Origin: a virus | IMG/VR virus record: IMGVR_UViG_3300028025_004323 | Location: 1 to 59,583 of that record | DNA: 59,583 nt | Direction: 5' to 3' (one strand) | In this document: one piece after another, positions 53,142 through 59,583 of the stretch | Position numbering within the stretch: the stretch's first letter is position 1 | How the letters are laid out: each line of letters opens with the position of its first letter | Program-made: the position numbers and the translations under genes | Notes under the pieces: model-generated | The model's input: only the letters and a program-made list of their open reading frames with translations | Told to the model about the DNA's origin: nothing | The model's database searches: none

Positions 53142-56100
53142 ATGGAATTTTACGGTTCAATTGACTCGGTTTCAGGCTCGATAACAGCTTCCGTCTTTAC
53201 AGGTTCATTCAAGGGAGACGGTGGTAATTTATATAACATCCAAGCATCGGGTGTTACAGGTCTAAACCTATCACAAATAGCAAGCGGAAACGCCACAGCA
53301 TCAATTTCATCAACGGGTTTTACCGTTAATAAAAATACCCAAATTCAAGGTGATTTATCCGTTACAGGGTCAATTATTGCAACCAACTATATTGTAAGTT
53401 CATCTGTAACTTACATGACCACAAGTTTTGCTAGTGGTTCATCCATGTTTGGTAACGATAATAACGACGTACACCAATTTACGGGTTCAGTTCAAATTAC
53501 AGGTTCAATATCATTAAACGGACAAGCAATTGGTACAGGTAAATTAGATGAAACAACATTCCAATCATATACATCTAGTAATGATAGTAGAGTTTCTGCA
53601 CTTGAAACATCAACAGGAAGTTTAAATAGTTTTACATCATCTATTAATACAACAATTAAAAGTAAATTAGATACTGAAAATATTATTTCAGGTAGTGTTC
53701 AAGTTAACATCACAGGAACAACAGGATATTCAACTTTTAGTTCGTCAATTAGCTCATCAATTAGTTCTTCAGTTGTAAGTTTATCGTCATCAATTGCCTC
53801 CACAACAAATAATTTATCAACAGATATTACGAACTTAAGTTCTTCTGTTGCCACAACGGACTTAAATCAATCAAATAGATTAAATTCAATTGAGGGTGTC
53901 ACTGGTAGTTATGCAACTACAGGTTCTAATACGTTTAAAGGAACTCAAAATATTTCAGGGTCAATCATACCGACAGTAGATAATGCGTATGATTTAGGTA
54001 GTCCCACGTACCAATGGAGAGATGTTTACATTTCTTCAGGTTCATTATATATTGATGGAACTAAAGTTTTAAGTAGTACTACACAAGAATTAACAATCAC
54101 AACAGATACCGGACAATCAATTAAGATATTAGAAGGTACAACAGACTCAATTATTTTACAGGTTGCGGATGGTGACATTGAATTGAAGTCTAGTGGTGAT
54201 GGTGACATCTTATTGGACCCAACGAATGGTAAAATCATGTTGAAGGGTACTGTTGAAATATTAAATGGACAGAAAATACAATCGTCAGTTGGTGGAACAC
54301 CAATTGTATTTGCAAATGATATTGTTGTATCAGGTTCTATCGACATTACAGGTACAATTGAAGGAATTAACCTAACAGATTTAAGTTCATCTGTTAATAC
54401 GAGATTAGGTAATTTAGAAACTAGTGGTGGAAGTTTAAATTCATTTACAGCATCTGCAAATAATAGACTTAATTCATTAGAAAGTGCTTCTGGAAGTTTA
54501 AATTCATACACATCAAGCAACAACACAAGATTATCTACTATTGAGACAACCACTGGTTCTTTAAACAGTTATACATCAAGTAACAACACAAAATTGTCTT
54601 CTATTGAAACAACAACTAGTAGTATATTAAGTGTTAATACAACTCAAAATGGTAGATTAGATTCTTTAGAAACGACTAGTGGAAGTATATTAAGTGTTAA
54701 TACAACTCAAAATGGTAGATTAAGTTCTATTGAAGGAAAATCTGGAAGTTATGCAACAACCGGTAGTAATATATTTCAAGGAGACCAAACGATTACAGGT
54801 TCATTGTACGTTTCACAAAATTTAATAATAGCAGGTTCATCTTCTATTCAAAATATTAGTTCATCAGTTGTTAATATTGCTGATAATATTATAACGGTTA
54901 ACGCTCTTAACCCATCGGTTAGATTCGGAGGACTTGCAGTTATTGATAGTGGGTCATCACCACAAGTTTCTGGTTCTATGTTATTTGACTCAGTTAACAA
55001 CCAATGGTTATTCGTTCATCAAAACCAAGGAACAGTTACCTCATCAGTTTTATTAATGGGTCCCGAGACTTATAATGATTTGGGTAACGAATCTTATATA
55101 ACAGCAAACAGGTTAGTAAAAAGTACAGGTATTGAACATTTAGCTAATAGTAATATTAGTGATAATGGTACAACAGTTACTATACTTTCAAATACAGTTG
55201 TTAATGGAACATTTAGCGCAACAGGAACAACATTAGTATCTGGTTCATCCCAAATCACTCACGATTCAACAACAGGATATGTTGCAAATAGACATATCGA
55301 CCATAGTGCAGTATCAATTTCTGCGGGTAATGGTTTATCAGGAGGTGGAGATATAACCACAACTCGGACACTTACTTTAGATACATCATCGGCAACATTT
55401 ACCACAGGTGTTAAATCTAAATTAAATGCCGATGGAGTTGTGTCTGGGTCATCACAGGTATCATTCAATGGAATTACAGACAAACCAACATTGGTCTCTG
55501 GTTCCTCACAAATAACATTTAGTGGAATAAGTGGTTTACCAACATTAGTTTCAGGTTCATCACAAATTTCATATGTAGGTTTAAGTAACATCCCTGGTGG
55601 TATTGTTTCAGGTTCGGCACAAGTTGATTTAACCGCAACAACAAATTATTCTACAGGAATAAAAACAAGATTAAATGCTGAGGGTGTTGTATCTGGTTCT
55701 GCACAAATTACATTAACAAGTACTCAAGTTACCAATGGATTAGGTTACACACCTTATAACGCAACAAACCCAAGTGGTTATATTACTGGTATTAACTCAA
55801 GTGCGGTAACAACTGCATTAGGTTATACACCATATAATTCAACAAACCCAAGTGGTTATATCACAGGTATATCATTTGCAAACGTTTCATCAAAACCAAC
55901 AACAATTAGTGGTTACGGAATTACAGACGCAATCACAACAAGTAATATTAGTTCACAAACAGTTTCTAATTCAAGTCAATTGCAAGGTTTAAGTAAGGCA
56001 CAACTTTGGAATAATAGTGGTCAAAACCATAGTACGTATCAAACCTTTGCTGCAATACCAAATTTCGGTGTGTGGTTTATGCAAGCTTCTGCGGCGGCAG

Positions 56101-56945
56101 ATACACCACAATCAGCTTCTCAATACTATGTACAAACACAAGGTTTAGGTAATGATTATGCGTATGGTACTTATGGATTAATGACTGCAGTGGCGAGAGA
56201 CCATGCTGTTAAATATACCTATTATAGAACACAAGAAAATGGTACTTGGGGAGCTTGGACAAAGGCAGCCGCTGGATATGCCGATACCGCTGGTTCATTA
56301 TCGTCAATGAATATATCTCAGTTTACAAATAATAGTGGATATATTACAGGTGTAACAAATATTAGTGGTACCGCCGCGAGTGAAACATTAGCAACAGTTA
56401 CAGGTAGAGGAAATTCTACAGCACAAAATATTGTTTTTAGCAATGGAAGAAAGGGTCTTGTGGGTGTTTATGACGCGGCTCAAACCCAAGCAATATTTGC
56501 TATGGGTGCGTCATACGTTTTAACAGATGGTGGTGGGTCAGGTACTATAGGTAATCATTATGGACTTGCTTGGTCATATAATCCAGACTACGGTGGTGCG
56601 GGAAATAACCCACAATCAAAAGCGGGTTTAAACCATCAGTTATTACATATGCAAGCGGGCATCACCACCACAGCAATTGGTTCTGGAATATGGACTAGCG
56701 GTGGAATAACTTGTGGAACTGTTTTACCTCTAAGTAATAATTCGTATAATTTAGGATCAACAGGAACACGTTGGGCTAACATCTATACCAATGACTTACA
56801 CTTAAGTAATGAAGGTAAAGAAGGTGGTAATGAAATAGATGGGACAACAGGTGATTGGACTATACAGGAAGGCGAAGAAAATCTGTATATTATAAATCAT
56901 AAGAATGGTAAGAAGTTCAAAATAGATTTAACAGAAATAGTATAG
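53142..56945 (+). CDS. Tail fibre protein 7
   Basis: A 1267-residue fibre. It has an N-terminal VSGSITASVFTGSFKGDGGNLYNIQ segment, then Ser-rich coiled-coil-like repeats. The YDLGSPTYQWRDVY / YIDGTKVLSS module is at about 280-390, and a series of nearly identical units RLDSLETTSGSILSVNTTQNG lies around 440-535. A module with ADNIITVNALNPSVRFGGL follows. The second half has repeated VSGSSQITFSGISGLP units and a terminal module ending NGKKFKIDLTEIV, as in fibre 6. No S74 domain. The stop lies 1 nt before the first C1q-like gene. Confidence 0.75.
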   Translation: MEFYGSIDSVSGSITASVFTGSFKGDGGNLYNIQASGVTGLNLSQIASGNATASISSTGFTVNKNTQIQGDLSVTGSIIATNYIVSSSVTYMTTSFASGSSMFGNDNNDVHQFTGSVQITGSISLNGQAIGTGKLDETTFQSYTSSNDSRVSALETSTGSLNSFTSSINTTIKSKLDTENIISGSVQVNITGTTGYSTFSSSISSSISSSVVSLSSSIASTTNNLSTDITNLSSSVATTDLNQSNRLNSIEGVTGSYATTGSNTFKGTQNISGSIIPTVDNAYDLGSPTYQWRDVYISSGSLYIDGTKVLSSTTQELTITTDTGQSIKILEGTTDSIILQVADGDIELKSSGDGDILLDPTNGKIMLKGTVEILNGQKIQSSVGGTPIVFANDIVVSGSIDITGTIEGINLTDLSSSVNTRLGNLETSGGSLNSFTASANNRLNSLESASGSLNSYTSSNNTRLSTIETTTGSLNSYTSSNNTKLSSIETTTSSILSVNTTQNGRLDSLETTSGSILSVNTTQNGRLSSIEGKSGSYATTGSNIFQGDQTITGSLYVSQNLIIAGSSSIQNISSSVVNIADNIITVNALNPSVRFGGLAVIDSGSSPQVSGSMLFDSVNNQWLFVHQNQGTVTSSVLLMGPETYNDLGNESYITANRLVKSTGIEHLANSNISDNGTTVTILSNTVVNGTFSATGTTLVSGSSQITHDSTTGYVANRHIDHSAVSISAGNGLSGGGDITTTRTLTLDTSSATFTTGVKSKLNADGVVSGSSQVSFNGITDKPTLVSGSSQITFSGISGLPTLVSGSSQISYVGLSNIPGGIVSGSAQVDLTATTNYSTGIKTRLNAEGVVSGSAQITLTSTQVTNGLGYTPYNATNPSGYITGINSSAVTTALGYTPYNSTNPSGYITGISFANVSSKPTTISGYGITDAITTSNISSQTVSNSSQLQGLSKAQLWNNSGQNHSTYQTFAAIPNFGVWFMQASAAADTPQSASQYYVQTQGLGNDYAYGTYGLMTAVARDHAVKYTYYRTQENGTWGAWTKAAAGYADTAGSLSSMNISQFTNNSGYITGVTNISGTAASETLATVTGRGNSTAQNIVFSNGRKGLVGVYDAAQTQAIFAMGASYVLTDGGGSGTIGNHYGLAWSYNPDYGGAGNNPQSKAGLNHQLLHMQAGITTTAIGSGIWTSGGITCGTVLPLSNNSYNLGSTGTRWANIYTNDLHLSNEGKEGGNEIDGTTGDWTIQEGEENLYIINHKNGKKFKIDLTEIV

Positions 56946-56946
56946 T

Positions 56947-57540
56947 ATGCCATTAAATGTAGAAGGTACAATATTTGGGGATAAAACGATAACACCAGCA
57001 TCTGGTACATTGTCATTACCAAGCACATCATTAGCAATTAGTGGTTGGCATAGAAGAGGTATTAATAATCCCATATTTAGGGCAAACGGTTCATTAAATG
57101 CTTGGCGGTACCCAACCGATTCCGGTTGGAATGGTGCTGCAACATGGAATGTGTTAGACTCAAGAATTGCATGGGTAACCACAGATAGAACAGGTAATTT
57201 TAGTACTAGTACAGGTAGATTTACCGCACCATCTGCGGGTTATTATCATTTTATGATGAATCTTTATATGTTAAACGATATATCAGCACCATACAACACC
57301 GGTGCTGGTTATATTCACCCACAATTTGCAAAAAACGGTGGATTAGGTTGGAATAATGGTAACACACCATATACAATTTACACATATGGTGCCGCTGCGA
57401 ATTATCCCGATGGTATTAGTGTATCAGGGGTTATGTCTTTAGCTGCGGGTGATTATGTTGATATTAGAGTTTATATTAATGCAAGTACAACTAGACTTTA
57501 TGGAGCACATACAGGATTTTGGGGGTGGAAAATTGGTTAA
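56947..57540 (+). CDS. C1q-like jelly-roll protein A
   Basis: A 197-residue protein with the C1q/TNF-like pattern: FSTSTGRFTAPSAGYYHF near residue 84, HPQFAKNGG in the middle, and SLAAGDYVDIRVYINASTTRLYGAHTGFWGWKIG at the end. C1q domains form compact trimers that bind sugars or proteins, so it may be a receptor-binding tip. It is coupled to fibre 7 (1 nt apart) and has two related genes downstream. Confidence 0.7.
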   Translation: MPLNVEGTIFGDKTITPASGTLSLPSTSLAISGWHRRGINNPIFRANGSLNAWRYPTDSGWNGAATWNVLDSRIAWVTTDRTGNFSTSTGRFTAPSAGYYHFMMNLYMLNDISAPYNTGAGYIHPQFAKNGGLGWNNGNTPYTIYTYGAAANYPDGISVSGVMSLAAGDYVDIRVYINASTTRLYGAHTGFWGWKIG

Positions 57541-57550
57541 AAATTAATTA

Positions 57551-57558
57551 TATTTATA
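57551..57558 (+). promoter_or_regulatory. TATTTATA late-type signal
   Basis: Exact motif 13 nt before the ATG at 57572, in a 31-nt gap between C1q-like protein A and the next gene. Confidence 0.45.
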
Positions 57559-57571
57559 AAAAACAAAAAAT

Positions 57572-57862
57572 ATGGCACAGTACACAGTAACATTAACAGA
57601 CGCACAAGAAAAAGCATTAAGATGGGTTGCAGTTGATCCACAAGATTGGGTTGAAAATTTTGTATTTGCAAGATGTGAATCTGCAATTGATGAAATAGTA
57701 AATGATGAGATAAAAAGAAAATTAGCCGCTGGCGAAACAATATCAGGATCAAAAGAAGAAATTGTTATGGCCTCAAACATTGTTTCAGCTGAAGAAAGAA
57801 GCCAAGCTCAACCTGATGTGTTTGGTGACATGATAAACCCAACACCTGATCCATTTATATAA
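57572..57862 (+). CDS. Small helical protein between C1q-like genes
   Basis: A 96-residue protein, helical and charged (YTVTLTDAQEKALRWVAVD, then FARCESAIDEIVNDEIKRKLAAG). It recurs, as far as I recall, in many large phage genomes near fibres. The last base overlaps the next ATG, so the following C1q-like protein is co-translated. No enzyme motif. Confidence 0.6.
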   Translation: MAQYTVTLTDAQEKALRWVAVDPQDWVENFVFARCESAIDEIVNDEIKRKLAAGETISGSKEEIVMASNIVSAEERSQAQPDVFGDMINPTPDPFI

Positions 57863-58449
57863 TGCCAATTTATTTAGGAGGAGCAACATATAGTAACAAT
57901 ACAATAGCCGGTGCAAGTAGTGCATTAGCGTTGACTGGAAATCTAGTTCAACCATCACCCTCGGCTTATTCAACAACTATTGGTGTTCAACCAGCATTTA
58001 ACGCAAACGGTAGTGGTGCGTGGATTTACCCATCTTCATTTGGTGGAGGTGGTGCTTGGAGAGAATTAGGAAGTCCAGTAGGTTGGGGAGTAACACAACA
58101 AGGTGCAGGGTCTTATGGATTCAGTACGTCTACCGGTAGATACACAGCACCTGTTGCGGGAAAGTATTATTTTCACTCATCAGCGTACTATAATATTGAT
58201 AGTAATAGTACATCAGGATACATTCATTACCAATTAGCGGTAAATGGTAACGTAACTTGGAACAATAGTAGAACCCCATATAATATTTATGGTCACGGGG
58301 AATTAGCACAACACTCAGATGGTATAAACGTATCAGCAATAATGAGTTTAGGTGTGGGTGACTATGTTAGTATTATCCCGTATTGGGGTGGAACTATTGG
58401 TAGGATTTATGGTAGTTATACATTATTCTGTGGATATTTAATAGGTTAA
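57862..58449 (+). CDS. C1q-like jelly-roll protein B
   Basis: A 195-residue paralogue of the other two C1q-like proteins. Shared features are PAFNANGSGAWIYP near the front, FSTSTGRYTAPVAGKYYFHSSAYY, IHYQLAVNGNVTWNN and SLGVGDYVSIIPYWGGTIGRIYGSYTLFCGYLIG. It lies 3 nt before protein C, pointing to tandem duplication. Tip or receptor-binding function is inferred. Confidence 0.7.
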   Translation: MPIYLGGATYSNNTIAGASSALALTGNLVQPSPSAYSTTIGVQPAFNANGSGAWIYPSSFGGGGAWRELGSPVGWGVTQQGAGSYGFSTSTGRYTAPVAGKYYFHSSAYYNIDSNSTSGYIHYQLAVNGNVTWNNSRTPYNIYGHGELAQHSDGINVSAIMSLGVGDYVSIIPYWGGTIGRIYGSYTLFCGYLIG

Positions 58450-58452
58450 ATT

Positions 58453-59037
58453 ATGGCAATATACGTAGGAGATACAACATATACTGAATCAACAATAAAT
58501 CAAAACTCTGGAGTCTTTGACACAGCGGTATCCTTGAATGGTAATTTAAGTGTTGGTACAAACTTACGGGCATCAGGACAACCATCTTTTAATGCAGCGG
58601 GAACCGTAGCCACTTGGATGTATTCTACTAATTTTGGCGGAACGGCATGGAGAGAAGTTGGTAGTCAAATGGGATATACATCAACACAAGTTGGTTCTGG
58701 ATTTAGTAATTCAACGGGTAGATTTACCGCACCATTAGCGGGTCATTATTATTTTTATGCACAAGCATATTATTATAACGATAATAATTCAACCTCTGGT
58801 TACATTCATTTTGGGTTTGGTAAAAACGGTGTGGATTCTTGGAACGAAGGATATACCCCATTAAACATATATGGTCATGGTGCCGTTGCAAACCATGTGG
58901 ATGGTATTCACACACATGCTATCATTTATTTAGGTATTGGTGATTATGTTAGTGTTAGACCGTATTTCGGTGGAACTGTTGGTAGATTCTACTCAGATTA
59001 CTTTTTATTTACTGGAATGTTTTTAGGTGCCATGTAA
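58453..59037 (+). CDS. C1q-like jelly-roll protein C
   Basis: A 194-residue paralogue, closest to B (PSFNAAGTVATWMY, FSNSTGRFTAPLAGHYYFYAQAYYYND, IHFGFGKNGVDSW, YLGIGDYVSVRPYFGGTVGRFYSDYFLFTG). It is the last gene of the fibre region before an early-type promoter element and a different function. Three copies with diverged loops could serve different receptors or form one heteromeric tip. Confidence 0.7.
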   Translation: MAIYVGDTTYTESTINQNSGVFDTAVSLNGNLSVGTNLRASGQPSFNAAGTVATWMYSTNFGGTAWREVGSQMGYTSTQVGSGFSNSTGRFTAPLAGHYYFYAQAYYYNDNNSTSGYIHFGFGKNGVDSWNEGYTPLNIYGHGAVANHVDGIHTHAIIYLGIGDYVSVRPYFGGTVGRFYSDYFLFTGMFLGAM

Positions 59038-59060
59038 TTTACATTTTAATAAAAATTACG

Positions 59061-59068
59061 TATATTTC
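59061..59068 (+). promoter_or_regulatory. TATATTTC, Bacteroidota-type -7 element
   Basis: Same TATATTTC as upstream of the primase gene, 4 nt before the ATG at 59073. Confidence 0.4.
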
Positions 59069-59072
59069 ACCT

Positions 59073-59583
59073 ATGAATAACATAGGATTTGGTATATTTT
59101 GTTTTGGTGAAGACTATTATTATAGAGGTGCTAAAGAAAAAATAAAACAATTATTAAATGTGGGATTATCGGTTTATGTACTAACAGATAAACCCGAGGA
59201 ATTTACAGAAGTTACTACAATTCAATATGATAGACATTTAAAATCATATTCAGATAAGATGATATTACCAAAATACATCTTAAAAAATCATGACATCTGT
59301 ATCTTACTTGATGCAGACACACACGTCACAGATTATTCATTTTTAGAATCATTAAAAACATATAAATTTAATAAGGGTATAACATACATTGATACTCTAT
59401 TGAATCATAGTGCAAAAAAAGGAATTGTAAAAGACTTAATAAATGAAACCAATCCAGAATGGAAAACATATGTTGAGTATGCTGCTAAATTGTACCCACC
59501 ATTTTTTAATTTTGAAACAATGTGGGAGTACTTCTTAGTTATTAATAAGGATGGTTTCGATTCAGATTCATTTTACTATTATT
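59073..59583 (+). CDS. Glycosyltransferase-like protein (3' end outside window)
   Basis: The first 170 residues of a gene that runs past the right edge. After MNNIGFGIFCFGEDYYYRG the sequence has a Rossmann-like alternation and the ICILLDADTHVTD motif near residue 77; such a D-x-D after hydrophobic strands is typical for GT-A type glycosyltransferases. A role in modifying host surface glycans or phage DNA/virion is possible. The call rests on one motif and overall strand order, so it is tentative. Confidence 0.5.
   Translation, partial: MNNIGFGIFCFGEDYYYRGAKEKIKQLLNVGLSVYVLTDKPEEFTEVTTIQYDRHLKSYSDKMILPKYILKNHDICILLDADTHVTDYSFLESLKTYKFNKGITYIDTLLNHSAKKGIVKDLINETNPEWKTYVEYAAKLYPPFFNFETMWEYFLVINKDGFDSDSFYYY

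Noticed and set aside
54026-54553. Minus-strand open frame (175 codons) opposite fibre 7
   Set aside because: Antisense shadow of fibre repeats; similar frames appear opposite the same modules in other fibre genes.
31336-59037. Diversity-generating retroelement targeting fibre tips
   Set aside because: Three related C1q-like tips raised the idea, but no reverse transcriptase or template/variable repeat pair with adenine-specific changes was found in the window.
59038-59060. Terminator after the last C1q-like gene
   Set aside because: Only a weak all-AT inverted repeat with a long loop; not strong enough to call.

Overview
This window is a stretch of a large, tailed, contractile-type (T4-like in gene content) bacteriophage genome, AT-rich and almost entirely coding. 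Nearly all genes lie on the + strand, packed end to end with 1-4 nt overlaps. The host is most likely a member of the Bacteroidota. The signs, all read from the sequence, are an RpoD-type sigma factor of Bacteroidota style, a small Hc1/histone-H1-like protein, a signal peptide ending in SYSQ, a C-terminal tail like that of DUF6576, near absence of Shine-Dalgarno sequences, and TAnnTTTG-type -7 promoter elements. No tRNA, CRISPR array, integrase or reverse transcriptase was seen. No capsid, portal, terminase or polymerase gene is inside the window.

Layout. (1) 1-7602: virion genes, including a 1615-residue baseplate-type protein with a mucin-like Thr/Pro linker and a 539-residue fibre/baseplate protein. 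(2) 7642-14862: replication and recombination: RuvC-like nuclease, a small structured RNA candidate, DnaG-like primase, PD-(D/E)XK nuclease, and a gp47/gp46 (SbcD/SbcC) pair separated by three small genes. (3) 14908-16330: a ClpP-like protease and a convergent GIY-YIG homing endonuclease. (4) 16444-17788: three envelope proteins that look like a lysis or spanin-type module. (5) 17796-31255: regulation and accessory genes: sigma factor, membrane coiled-coil protein with a possible frameshift extension, degenerate amidase-fold protein, ParB-like mosaic protein, Hc1-like protein, a small minus-strand island, Dam methylase, NusG, AAA ATPase, thioredoxin and glutaredoxin. (6) 31336-59037: nearly 28 kb of tail fibres, adhesins and fibre-associated small proteins. 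(7) The start of a glycosyltransferase-like gene runs off the right edge.

Regulation. Two AT-rich upstream signals recur. TATATTT(G/C/T)-type elements precede replication and accessory genes. TATTTATA precedes mostly virion and lysis genes, one homing endonuclease (on the minus strand) and the structured RNA. The second behaves like a late signal comparable in style to T4's TATAAATA, although in about half of the cases it sits so close to the ATG that it could instead be a translation signal. The phage carries its own sigma factor and its own NusG, so a programme that redirects host RNA polymerase is the most interesting system-level inference. Function calls for virion genes rest on repeat character, a few recognisable domains and neighbourhood, not on database searches.
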